In this document: piece after piece, positions 27,030-35,163 of the stretch
Layout of the letters: each line of letters starts with the position of its first letter
Numbering within the stretch: the first letter of the stretch is position 1
DNA from: Ignavibacteria bacterium
Lineage (GTDB): Bacteria > Bacteroidota > Ignavibacteria > Kapaibacteriales > UBA4661
Length of the DNA: 64,000 nt
Direction of reading: 5' to 3'
Assembly: GCA_013298775.1 (NCBI GenBank)
Contig: JAAFIV010000006.1
Coordinates: 62,001-126,000 of the forward strand
The notes under the pieces: model-generated
What the model saw: the letters and a program-made list of their open reading frames with translations, nothing else
Databases searched by the model: none
Told to the model about the DNA's origin: nothing
Translations under genes and position numbers: made by a program

Positions 27030-28424
27030 ATGCTTCGCTGTTGGAATCAAACCCCCAATACATTCTCCACTGTTGTTCGCACGTTTGCTTTCTGCTGTCT
27101 TCTTGGAAGCGGCATCATTGCTCGCACGGAAAGCGTACAAGCACAAAGTTCTTTGCCATCGGCAAAGTCCAGCACCGCACCAACGGAGTTTCGTTCTCTT
27201 GAGCGTGCATTGCTTACGCCAGAAAAGGTTGTGCGCTTGAATTTAAGCGGCTTGATGCTTACCGAATTGCCGACGAGCATCAGTAAATTGAAAAATCTTC
27301 AGCATCTCGACCTCAGCTTCAACCAGCTTGATTCCTTGCCGCCAGAGATTTGCGGCTTGACAAATTTGGAAAGTATCACCTTGCTTTTCAATCAAATCAA
27401 GAAACTGCCCGATAGCCTGAGCAATTTGAAAAAACTTCGCTTGCTGAATATTGCCAGCAATAAACTCGGCGAATTTCCAATGGTCATCACACAGTTAAAA
27501 ACATTGCAAGTGCTGGATATTGCTGGGAATGGCTTTACTACTATTCCCGGAGAGCTTTTTGGCTTGACTGAATTGCAGGATTTGAGCCTCAGCAGCAATA
27601 AATTCACACAGCTTCCAGCGAGTGTCAAGAATTTGCAGAATCTTCTCACGCTCGACCTCAGTAGCAATCAGCTCTACACGCTTCCAGCAGAAATTGGTTC
27701 GCTCCCGAAACTCCAACAGCTCGAACTCGGCTCGAACCAGCTTCAAACCTTGCCAGACGATATTTGCAAATTGTCGAAGCTCCAAACGCTTGTCGTGCGC
27801 AACAACAAGCTCACCGCGCTCCCCGCAATGATTGGCAATCTCAGCAAACTTCGCACACTCAGCGCGAGCAAAAACCGCATCAAATCTCTGCCCGACAGCT
27901 TACAAGGATTTCTACTCTTGCGCGACTTGGATGTGAGTAAAAATCGTCTTTCGGAGCTTCCCGCTAGTATTGGTGAGCTTTCCAGCTTGGAAAATCTCGA
28001 CGCAAGCAGCAATTTCTTAAAACTCTTGCCACAGAAATTCGCCCAGCTCATTGCCCTTAAAAATCTTACGTTAGTCAGCAATGAATTTGATACGTTTCCG
28101 CAGTCTATCACCAAGCTCGGAGCCTTGGAAATGCTGGACTTTGGAAATAATTTCATGAGCAAAATTCCGAATGAAATCAGCGAAAATGCGAACTTGCAGG
28201 TGCTGATATTGCGTGGAAACCGCTTACTTGCTATCCCGATGGAGATTGGCTTTTGTCAAAATCTTGTCGCTATCAATGTTGCGTACAACGAACTTATTAC
28301 GTTGCCCTCGGAGATTGCCAAACTCAGCAAACTACAACAGCTCAGTATCGGGAAGAATCCGATGCAAACGCTTGAAATTGAGCGCATACGCGGTCTTGTG
28401 CCGCAAGCACGCATTGGGTTTTAA
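27030..28424 (+). CDS. Secreted leucine-rich-repeat protein
   Basis: A 464-residue protein with an N-terminal hydrophobic export signal (about residues 14-40, ending near VQAQ). From about residue 65 to 450 it carries around 16 tandem 23-residue leucine-rich repeats of the bacterial/plant type (pattern LxxLxLSxNxLxxLPxxIxxL), such as LQHLDLSFNQLDSLPPEI and LRDLDVSKNRLSELPASIG. LRR solenoids bind proteins. No other domain is present. ATG 27030. The gene ends before a strong two-way terminator shared with rpsU. Confidence 0.88.
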   Translation: MLRCWNQTPNTFSTVVRTFAFCCLLGSGIIARTESVQAQSSLPSAKSSTAPTEFRSLERALLTPEKVVRLNLSGLMLTELPTSISKLKNLQHLDLSFNQLDSLPPEICGLTNLESITLLFNQIKKLPDSLSNLKKLRLLNIASNKLGEFPMVITQLKTLQVLDIAGNGFTTIPGELFGLTELQDLSLSSNKFTQLPASVKNLQNLLTLDLSSNQLYTLPAEIGSLPKLQQLELGSNQLQTLPDDICKLSKLQTLVVRNNKLTALPAMIGNLSKLRTLSASKNRIKSLPDSLQGFLLLRDLDVSKNRLSELPASIGELSSLENLDASSNFLKLLPQKFAQLIALKNLTLVSNEFDTFPQSITKLGALEMLDFGNNFMSKIPNEISENANLQVLILRGNRLLAIPMEIGFCQNLVAINVAYNELITLPSEIAKLSKLQQLSIGKNPMQTLEIERIRGLVPQARIGF

Positions 28425-28440
28425 CAAAGACATGGATAGA

Positions 28441-28481
28441 AACAACAAAGGCGACTACACATTGTAGTCGCCTTTGTTGTT
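28441..28481. terminator. Bidirectional terminator between LRR gene and rpsU
   Basis: AACAACAAAGGCGACTACA (28441-28459) pairs perfectly with TGTAGTCGCCTTTGTTGTT (28463-28481), with A/T tracts on both outer sides. Convergent genes flank it. Confidence 0.88.
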
Positions 28482-28516
28482 TATTGGTCTTTAGGTCGCA
28501 AATGCGTTGCCTATGC

Positions 28517-28711
28517 TTATTCTTGTTCCATAGTGATGCGCATTTGGCGGCGCACAGCTTTCATTTTCGACAAGCGTTTTTGGATAGAAGGCTTGGTAAA
28601 AAATGCACGCTTTTTGAACTCTTTCAAAACACCACTGCGCTCGTATTTTTTCTTAAAACGGCGGAGTGCTTTGTCGATAGATTCGCTGGTTTGAATTGTT
28701 ACACCAATCAC
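28517..28711 (-). CDS. rpsU: 30S ribosomal protein bS21
   Basis: A 64-residue basic protein matching bS21: it starts MIGVTIQTSESIDKALRRFK and continues with KYERSGVLKEFKKRAFFTKP. bS21 joins the small subunit near the anti-Shine-Dalgarno region during initiation. The start codon is GTG (28709-28711), with AGGA 10 bases upstream, which is notable because few genes here have a Shine-Dalgarno-like sequence. Single gene on the minus strand. Confidence 0.95.
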   Translation of the reverse strand: MIGVTIQTSESIDKALRRFKKKYERSGVLKEFKKRAFFTKPSIQKRLSKMKAVRRQMRITMEQE

Positions 28712-28799
28712 GATGCAAAGTCCTTGAATAATTAAAACAAAAAAATGTGATTTACGCTGGAAAAGTTATATTCTCGTGGAGAAACCGCTCGGTACATAG

Positions 28800-28895
28800 T
28801 AAATAGTACACTGAGTAGATAGTACACTGAGTAGATAGTACACTGAGTAGATAGTACACTGAGTAGATAGTACACTGAGTAGATAGTACACTGAA
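28800..28895. repeat. 16-bp tandem repeat array (six units)
   Basis: Six tandem units of TAGATAGTACACTGAG, the first and last slightly varied, ending 1 bp before the stop codon of the next minus-strand gene. An array of this kind is likely to vary in copy number between strains. Confidence 0.9.
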
Positions 28896-28896
28896 G

Positions 28897-29322
28897 TTAC
28901 ACGCTTAATTTTTCAATAAGGCGTTTCTCGGTTTTATCCTCGAATTGTACCACAATCGCGTGGCTGCCATTACTGGTGATTTCCTTACGGATAACGCGAC
29001 CAAGCACGTTCCACACCTCGTGAGAAATCGTATCGCCAATGCCGTACTCGTGGCGCGGATTATACGAAACAGCATTCTCGCGAGAGATAACAAAATCGTC
29101 GTCTTTACTGTTCGCTTTTGCCTCTAATTCGTCTAAATCTACCAACTGCGAATGATGCGTGCGTGTGCAACGCGCCCATTGCTGCCGACGACCATTATTT
29201 TCTATTGGATCACCTATCAACTCATGCTTTGTTTCCTTCATCAGGAAGGGCGAATGGAGCGTAATATACTTATTTTTCCGACTGCGACGTTTGCGAGGTG
29301 TAGCCGTAGCTGTTGCTGCCAT
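28897..29322 (-). CDS. Small basic protein with C-terminal tudor-like (UvrD/PcrA C-terminal type) fold
   Basis: A 141-residue protein. It has a basic Ala/Thr/Lys N-terminal stretch (MAATATATPRKRRSRKNKY), then a segment with WARCTRTHHSQLVDLDELE, and a C-terminal module YNPRHEYGIGDTISHEVWNVLGRVIRK...VVQFEDKTEKRLI, which looks like the small barrel at the C-terminus of UvrD/PcrA and in many short DNA/RNA-binding proteins. I start at ATG 29322; a frame extends 30 codons further but those residues look non-coding. Function unknown; a nucleic-acid-associated role is an inference. The tandem array sits at its 3' end. Confidence 0.7.
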   Translation of the reverse strand: MAATATATPRKRRSRKNKYITLHSPFLMKETKHELIGDPIENNGRRQQWARCTRTHHSQLVDLDELEAKANSKDDDFVISRENAVSYNPRHEYGIGDTISHEVWNVLGRVIRKEITSNGSHAIVVQFEDKTEKRLIEKLSV

Positions 29323-29709
29323 AGACGAGTTGCTCCGCGATTGAGTATGAAAATGTATGTTATTGGCGAGGATATGCCTATCTTCGCAATACATACGGAA
29401 TGAAACAGCCACAAATATACGATTTTTTTAGCCTTTGCGCAAGTTTCTTGGGTGTTTCTCTATGATATTTCCAAAGAATTTTAGTTTTTTTGAATTTTGG
29501 TAGCACAATGCTCTCTCTGCAAACAAAGAATATTCTTGCCTAGAGAGCATCTTTGTTGAAGGGAATCACTATCGCTATTCTGCTGAGGCAAACACATTTT
29601 ACCGAAAAAGCACGTTTTGTAGCACATTTTTCCGAAAAAGATTTGTAGCCTCTTCCGATTTTATGTAGCTTCGTGCGTCGTGATTTTTTCTATTGTTTGA
29701 GTAATTTCT
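29323..29709. other. Intergenic region between divergent genes
   Basis: No gene visible. It holds an imperfect hairpin, ATGCTCTCT (29508-29516) and AGAGAGCAT (29542-29550), and a nearby direct repeat with CATTTT(A/T)CCGAAAAAG (about 29595 and 29622). It should contain promoters for both flanking genes. Confidence 0.4.
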
Positions 29710-30831
29710 ATGAATCGCAACAGCATTCTCATTATTGATGACAACAAGCATATTCGCACACAGATAAATCTTGTGCTGAAGCTCGAGGGCTACCAAACCT
29801 TCATGGCTTCCAATGGCACCGAAGGCGTACAAACCGCACGAGAAGTAATGCCAAACCTGATTATCTGCGATATTATGATGCCTGAATTGGATGGCTACGG
29901 CGTACTCGGTATGCTACGCGGCAATGCAATGACGGCAGATATTCCCTTCCTCTTTCTCTCTGCAAAGGCGGAAAAGCAGGACATTCGGCAGGGGATGAAT
30001 CTTGGTGCGGATGACTATTTGTGGAAACCCTTTAGCACGGAAGACCTCTTAAAAGCTATTGAGGCGCGGCTCGACCGCTACGAAACCACCAAGCGCATTC
30101 TGTCGGGCAAAATTTCGGCTCTGGCAAGCGTTTCCCTGACGCGGGATAAATTCTTGTCGCTGATGACGCACGACCTCAAAAGTGCATTTACGGGCATCTT
30201 GGGACTGGCGGAATTGCTCAGTGCGAAGCATCACGGCATGGCGCAAGAGGAATTCAACGAAACGATTACCTTGATGAATGAAACCGCCCAATCCACCTAC
30301 GGTTTGCTGGATTCCTTCTTAGAATGGTCGCGCTTGCAAATTGGCGGTATGAATGCCACGCCGAGCAAATTCGATATTCACCTCATTGGACAGCGCACCT
30401 TGTCCTTGCTCGCGGCAAATGCAAAGCATAAAAATATCGCAGTCGTCAATGCTATTCCCGAAGAAATGTTTGTATGGGCAGATACTCGCATGGTCGAGGC
30501 AATTTTACGCAATCTCCTCTACAACGCACTTAAATTCACGAATCGTGGCGGTTCTATTACTATTTCTGCTGCCAACGATGAGGACGAAGACGATAAAGTC
30601 CGTATTGCAGTACACGATACGGGCATTGGCATCAGCGAGGACGATATTGTGCGGCTTTTGCAGCCAGAAAGCGAATTCACCACGCTTGGCACGTTTGGTG
30701 AAAAAGGTACAGGACTTGGCGTTCTTTTCTGCCGCGAACTTGCTGAAAGAAATAACGGCATGCTCTCTATCCACAGCGAAAAGGGCGCAGGTTCGACGTT
30801 TTCCTTTACTCTTCCCAAAGCAAGGAAATAA
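29710..30831 (+). CDS. Response-regulator receiver / histidine kinase protein
   Basis: A 373-residue soluble protein with an N-terminal receiver domain (acidic pair D10/D11, phosphoacceptor D54 in ICDIMMPELDG, conserved K106 in YLWKPF), followed directly by a histidine kinase core. The H box is LMTHDLKSAFTGILG with the phosphorylated H154; the N box is NLLYNALKFTNRGG, and the G boxes are HDTGIGI and GEKGTGLGV. The order REC-HisKA-HATPase without a membrane segment indicates a phosphorelay member driven by an upstream kinase. No partner kinase or output regulator is adjacent. ATG 29710. Confidence 0.92.
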   Translation: MNRNSILIIDDNKHIRTQINLVLKLEGYQTFMASNGTEGVQTAREVMPNLIICDIMMPELDGYGVLGMLRGNAMTADIPFLFLSAKAEKQDIRQGMNLGADDYLWKPFSTEDLLKAIEARLDRYETTKRILSGKISALASVSLTRDKFLSLMTHDLKSAFTGILGLAELLSAKHHGMAQEEFNETITLMNETAQSTYGLLDSFLEWSRLQIGGMNATPSKFDIHLIGQRTLSLLAANAKHKNIAVVNAIPEEMFVWADTRMVEAILRNLLYNALKFTNRGGSITISAANDEDEDDKVRIAVHDTGIGISEDDIVRLLQPESEFTTLGTFGEKGTGLGVLFCRELAERNNGMLSIHSEKGAGSTFSFTLPKARK

Positions 30832-30915
30832 GCCAAGACAGCAAGTTAAAGATGCACAACAACGATATTGCTATCCTTTTCAACACACCTGTACACAAGA
30901 TTATTCCTGAGCTTT

Positions 30916-31012
30916 GAGCCTGTTTTTGCAATTCTGCCCATTCCAACACAATCCCCTACAAGCTCGCTATAATCAGCACTTCAAGCATTTTTATCATCAA
31001 GGTCGGTGATTC
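30916..31012 (+). repeat. Repeat family 6, copy A
   Basis: About 97 bp that align almost without gaps to 50782-50878. Shared blocks are GCCTGTTTTTG, CTACAAGCTCG, AAGCATTTTT and AGGTCGGTGA. Outer sequences ACAAGAT (left) and ATCTTGTATTCAAG (right) may be inverted ends. Non-coding. Confidence 0.55.
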
Positions 31013-31055
31013 GTTGCAAATATCTTGTATTCAAGCATCTTGAAGTCAAGCACTA

Positions 31056-31245
31056 ATGCGAATTATAAAGATAGTTTTGACACTGATGAAAGTGATTGAA
31101 CTGATACATACTGATAACAGATTGAAAAAACAATGATGTGAAAAGATTCTTTTCTTACAGTCCATATCATGTATCTGTGAAAATCATTTCAATCAGTCAA
31201 ATCAGTGTAAAAAATCAACGAATTAACTTAACTTTTAATTGGCAT
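31056..31245. mobile_element. MITE family 5, copy A, with 5-bp target duplication
   Basis: A 190-bp non-coding element, from ATGCGAATTATAAAG to CTTTTAATTGGCAT, flanked by CACTA (31051-31055 and 31246-31250). Inner arms TTTTGACACTGAT and ATCAGTGTAAAAAA are inverted. The right duplication contains the TAG stop codon (CTA on this strand) of the adjacent minus-strand gene, so insertion happened exactly at the gene's end without changing the protein. Confidence 0.85.
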
Positions 31246-31247
31246 CA

Positions 31248-32897
31248 CTATTGCTTTTTTATCCACTCCGCAACGTCGCGTATTACTTCCTGCGGGATAT
31301 TCGCTGGACGCTCCACGATTTCTTTCTCCGGGGGCTGCGGCACGAGCAAATTCACCAGTTTCGGATACGATTTCCATTCCACATTCTTTTTTGCTGCAAA
31401 AATCTCTTTCCACTTTGGAAATTCATCGGCAAAACTCATGTAGCTGTCGCGCTCGCCATGAAGAATCAGCATCGGGAAAGGCGCATTCTGCAAGGCTTTG
31501 ATGTGATTATACGCACGTACATCCATCCAAAAACTTGCGGGTAAATTGAAGGGAAGTTTATTGAGTGGGGTTTTGCGTGAAAGTGTATCGCTTGTTGCGG
31601 TTTTGATTTCGCGCTCTAAGGTCGTCATCACGCGCTGTTCGTCGGCATTGATATTCCCATCCAGCATAAATGCTCGCTTGAAGCGTGTACGGATAGACTC
31701 CAACCACGATTGCGCATGCGGAGCAAGCAAAACACCAGCTTTTATGCGGGCTTGACGGGGATTTTTTTCAGCATCGCGGTCGTAAATACGTGGAAGCAGC
31801 GTCGCGGCAAGGTTCGGTGCAATGATACTGATATTTTTCTCATCAATATTGTATGACTGTCCAGCAAGCATTCGTGCGGCTTCTAGCGCGGCAACGGCAT
31901 CATCAATTACTTCTTCGCGCACGGTGAAAGTTGTCGCTTCTGCGCCTTGAAGTGCATAACGTTTGGTGCGTTTGTCGAAGCGAATACTCGCAATTCCGCG
32001 CATTGCCAAGCCCAAAGCGAGGTCTTTACTGGGCTTCAGAGGACCGCTCGTGCGGTCTTTGTCTTCTGCTCCTGCGCCATGCAGCAAGATAGCAATCGGC
32101 AGTGTGGCGGTTGTGCTGCGATTTTTGGGTAAGGTCAGCACACCATCAAGCGGATACGCGCTTCCTGCGCCAATAACAATAGAACGCTCTTCGATACTAT
32201 CCATACGGACATACTGCGGCATTTTATACTTCGCCGTGGCACCAGAAAAAGCAATGCCATTGAGCAAGTGTTTATCAGTGAAGGAAAATTTTATATCCAA
32301 TGGTAATAGCGCGAATTCTGTTTCAATCGTCACCAAATCGCCCGTCGCAAACTGCTCTGCGCTTGTGGAGAGAATTCTCTTGTACGCGCCCAGCGATTCC
32401 TCGCGTTTGCGCCATTCTTTCGCAAGTTGGAGAGGTGTGATTTTTACAATGCTTGTGTCAAATTCACGGGTAATTGTCTCGTATTCGGTTAAACGTAACA
32501 GCGTAAACATTGCTTGCGCCCGCTCCAAATGGTTCTCTTTGGGAATCTGTGCAAAGGCGGCATTTGCGGCTACCGCTTCGGTGCGAGCGTACAAAGGCGC
32601 GATATTGACGTTTTGTTGCCCCCCAACGCCTTGTGGTGCGTCGTTCTGGGCATTGGTCGCAATGACCCAATTCCGCACTGGCATTGTCGCGCCCGTAACG
32701 CCCTGCGCGGTGGCAATCGTAACGGTGAGCGTTGTGCGTTCTGGTGTGCGCGGTGGCACGCTTTGGGCAGGAGAAAGCGGACGCTGAGATTGCCCAAAAA
32801 GCTGCTGGCTAAAAAAGCATTCTGGGAAAATAGCGAGAAGCAAGAACGTAGCAATGATGCGGATGATACGCGTAATACGAGTGCGAGGGAATTTCAT
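31248..32897 (-). CDS. Secreted alpha/beta-hydrolase-fold protein lacking the catalytic serine
   Basis: A 549-residue protein with a signal segment (about residues 10-35). The C-terminal half closely follows the alpha/beta hydrolase/S9-type family: GVLTLPKN, ILLHGAGAEDKDRTSGPLKP, IRFDKRTKRY, REEVIDDAVAALEAARML. Where the family has the nucleophile elbow (LGHSLGG), this protein reads IIAPNLAATLLP, so the serine is replaced by N362 and the flanking glycines by alanine. The usual histidine (LNHLF) reads LVNLLVP. The acid region LHGERD remains. A non-enzymatic role is therefore likely. ATG 32897 is used because it starts the signal peptide. Confidence 0.8.
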   Translation of the reverse strand: MKFPRTRITRIIRIIATFLLLAIFPECFFSQQLFGQSQRPLSPAQSVPPRTPERTTLTVTIATAQGVTGATMPVRNWVIATNAQNDAPQGVGGQQNVNIAPLYARTEAVAANAAFAQIPKENHLERAQAMFTLLRLTEYETITREFDTSIVKITPLQLAKEWRKREESLGAYKRILSTSAEQFATGDLVTIETEFALLPLDIKFSFTDKHLLNGIAFSGATAKYKMPQYVRMDSIEERSIVIGAGSAYPLDGVLTLPKNRSTTATLPIAILLHGAGAEDKDRTSGPLKPSKDLALGLAMRGIASIRFDKRTKRYALQGAEATTFTVREEVIDDAVAALEAARMLAGQSYNIDEKNISIIAPNLAATLLPRIYDRDAEKNPRQARIKAGVLLAPHAQSWLESIRTRFKRAFMLDGNINADEQRVMTTLEREIKTATSDTLSRKTPLNKLPFNLPASFWMDVRAYNHIKALQNAPFPMLILHGERDSYMSFADEFPKWKEIFAAKKNVEWKSYPKLVNLLVPQPPEKEIVERPANIPQEVIRDVAEWIKKQ

Positions 32898-32962
32898 GGA
32901 ATAGGTAAAAATGGAAAAAGACGATAGGCGGCAAAAATAATCATAAATTGACAGAGTATCAA

Positions 32963-33113
32963 ACCTGTACAATAGATATTATTTACGTTCTTCTCAGTAG
33001 CACAGACATTCTTGTCTGTGAGTCTTTATGCGGGTTTGAAGAATCGCAGACAAGAATGTCTGTGCCACGAGAGGCAGATTTTACGCGCTTTCAGCGTAAT
33101 CTCGTTTGTAATT
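32963..33113. repeat. MITE family 1, copy D (decayed)
   Basis: About 151 bp. The inner arms GCACAGACATTCTTGTCTGTG and CGCAGACAAGAATGTCTGTG are well kept, and the outer ends (CCTGTACAATAG; AATCTCGTTTGTAA) are eroded versions of the family 1 termini. No target duplication can be read. Confidence 0.6.
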
Positions 33114-33143
33114 TGCCTGACATGGATAAACTCTAGTAAATAC

Positions 33144-33300
33144 ATGATTCTTGCATGACGGAGTGATAATGAACGAGGCGAGAAAGGAATGCGGATGTGA
33201 GGACGGAAGAGGATATTGAGAACGGAAAAAAGTCCTCAACATCCTGAAAGTCTGGGCTTCATCCGCGTTCCAAACAATCGTTGCTTCATTCAAGAATCAT
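33144..33300 (+). repeat. Repeat family 4, copy C (157 bp)
   Basis: From ATGATTCTTGCATGAC to ATTCAAGAATCAT, exactly 157 bp. Inner sequence GGAATGCGGATGTGAGGACG is matched by CTTCATCCGCGTTCC in inverse. It lies between the amidohydrolase 3' end and copy D of family 1. Confidence 0.78.
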
Positions 33301-33324
33301 GAACGAAACACTGCTTGGAGCAAC

Positions 33325-34977
33325 TCAGTTTTTCCGCCCACGCTCAAACACAACACGCCCGCCAGAGAGCGTTTGCAGAACCTTCACCGAACGTAACTTG
33401 TTCGCAGGAAGCGTCATAATATCACCATCCAAGATGACCATATCAGCGATTTTCCCAACTTCCAAGCTCCCTTTCAACTGCTCTTCAAAACCAGCAATTG
33501 CGGCATAAATTGTCATGCCGCGCAAGGCAGTTTCGCGTGGAAGGGCTTGGTCTGCTTGGAAGCCGCCATCGGGCTTGTTTGCTGCATCTTGACGGGCAAC
33601 GGCAGCGTGAAAGCCATACAATGGGTTAATATCTTCAACAGGAAAATCACTGCCAAGTGCGATAATTCCTCGCTGTTCATATAATTCTTTGAATGCGTAT
33701 GCAGTTTTTACGCGCTCTTTGCCCAAGCGTTCTCCTGCCCAGGGCATATCGCTCGTGCAATGCGTTGGCTGCACCGAAGGAATGATGCCGTATTCACGGA
33801 ATTTTCCTATATCTGCTTTACTCACCACCTGTGCGTGTTCTACGCGCCAACGCTTGGTTTTACCGTAAATGTCGAGATATTTCCCATAGACATCAAGAAC
33901 GAAGCGGTTTGCAGAGTCTCCAATGCAATGCGTATTTATCTGAAAAGGAGTTTTACTCACCCGTGCCGCAAACTTCTCCATCCATGCAGAATCAATCGTC
34001 AGAAAGCCACGTGTAGAAGGTTTGTCGCTGTACGGAGTAAGCAAACACGCGCCCCGTGAGCCAAGTGCGCCATCTGCCATCACTTTGAAGGAGCGCACGG
34101 TGAGATAGTCCGTTTGATACACACCCGCTTTCAAATACCGCTCTACGTTTTCATCTGTTGGCGTGAGCATCGCATATACTCTCATGTTCAGGCGTTTTTC
34201 TGCATACATTTTTTTGTAGGTTTCGCACAACTCATGCGAAATTCCTGCTTCGGCAACGCTCGTCAATCCAACGGCGAAACAACGCTTTTCTGCGGCGAGA
34301 ATAGCCGCTTCTACCTCTTGTTGCGTTGGTGTGGGAATGCGCAAATACACTTTATCCATCGCATTATCCAGCACAATTCCCGTCAGTTTCCCTTGCACTT
34401 TTTCCACCAAGCCGCCTTCTACGCGGGTTTCCTCTGTAATTCCCGCAAGCGCGAGTGCTTTGGAATTTGCCACAAGCGCGTGTCCATCTATGCGCGTCAA
34501 GCACACGGGAACGTCTCGGAACAAGGAATCAAGCGGTTCTTTGGTGGGAAAGGTTGTATTTGTCCAATCGTTTTGGTCCCAGCCGCGTCCCACAATCCAT
34601 CGTGCATTCGGGTTTGTTTTGCGCCATGCCACAAGCCGCTCCAATACTTGCTTGTAGGAGGTTGTTCCTTGCAAATCCGCATATTGCAACATTTGCCCGT
34701 AATTATACAAATGCGCATGAGCATCGTAAAAACCCGGATATACGAACTTCCCTTTTGCATCCAGTGTTTTTGCGGCTTTCCAGCTTTTTGTGATGTCGCG
34801 GGTTGTTCCCAAGGCTGCTATTCGCCCGCCTTTTATTGCGACGGCTTCCTGCACGGAAAAACGCCCATCCACCGTGTAAATACGGGCGTTGGTGATGAGA
34901 ACGTCTGCGCTGTCTTGTGCGGAAATGTTTGAGACGAGAAAAAATATTGCTAGAGAAAGAATAAGTCTGTAAAGCAT
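33325..34977 (-). CDS. Secreted amidohydrolase (amidohydrolase_3 / YtcJ-like)
   Basis: A 550-residue metal-dependent hydrolase with a signal peptide (MLYRLILSLAIFFLVSNISA). The metal-binding start motif is FYDAHAHLY near residue 87; WIVGRGWDQNDW is a family hallmark; INTHCIGDSANRF, VEHAQVV and LGSDFPVEDINPLYG supply further metal ligands and the catalytic aspartate. It ends with the small beta domain (GKIADMVILDGDIM). YtcJ-like enzymes hydrolyse N-substituted amides or related bonds, but natural substrates are mostly unknown. ATG 34977. It is probably periplasmic or lipid-exposed. Confidence 0.9.
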   Translation of the reverse strand: MLYRLILSLAIFFLVSNISAQDSADVLITNARIYTVDGRFSVQEAVAIKGGRIAALGTTRDITKSWKAAKTLDAKGKFVYPGFYDAHAHLYNYGQMLQYADLQGTTSYKQVLERLVAWRKTNPNARWIVGRGWDQNDWTNTTFPTKEPLDSLFRDVPVCLTRIDGHALVANSKALALAGITEETRVEGGLVEKVQGKLTGIVLDNAMDKVYLRIPTPTQQEVEAAILAAEKRCFAVGLTSVAEAGISHELCETYKKMYAEKRLNMRVYAMLTPTDENVERYLKAGVYQTDYLTVRSFKVMADGALGSRGACLLTPYSDKPSTRGFLTIDSAWMEKFAARVSKTPFQINTHCIGDSANRFVLDVYGKYLDIYGKTKRWRVEHAQVVSKADIGKFREYGIIPSVQPTHCTSDMPWAGERLGKERVKTAYAFKELYEQRGIIALGSDFPVEDINPLYGFHAAVARQDAANKPDGGFQADQALPRETALRGMTIYAAIAGFEEQLKGSLEVGKIADMVILDGDIMTLPANKLRSVKVLQTLSGGRVVFERGRKN

Positions 34978-34984
34978 GGTTTTA

Positions 34985-35122
34985 TGCGGTGTTGGTGGTG
35001 TGAAGTTGGTTGAATGCTTGAGTAAGTTGAATTGAGTGAGTTGAATGCTTGAGTTGAATGCTTGAGTAAGTTGAATTGGGTGAGTTGAGTGAGACCCTCA
35101 CTAGGAAGTGAGAGCCTCACAT
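34985..35122. repeat. Tandem GTTGAATGCTTGA array and family 7 hairpin
   Basis: Degenerate tandem units of GTTGAATGCTTGAGTAA and GTTGAATTGGGTGA (about 35006-35090), ending in a hairpin GTGAGACCCTCACTAGG / AAGTGAGAGCCTCAC (35089-35120). The hairpin motif recurs twice at 37721-37836. Confidence 0.7.
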
Positions 35123-35163
35123 GGTATCGGTTCTCTGTCTGCTTTGCGTATCGCTCGCCTTTC

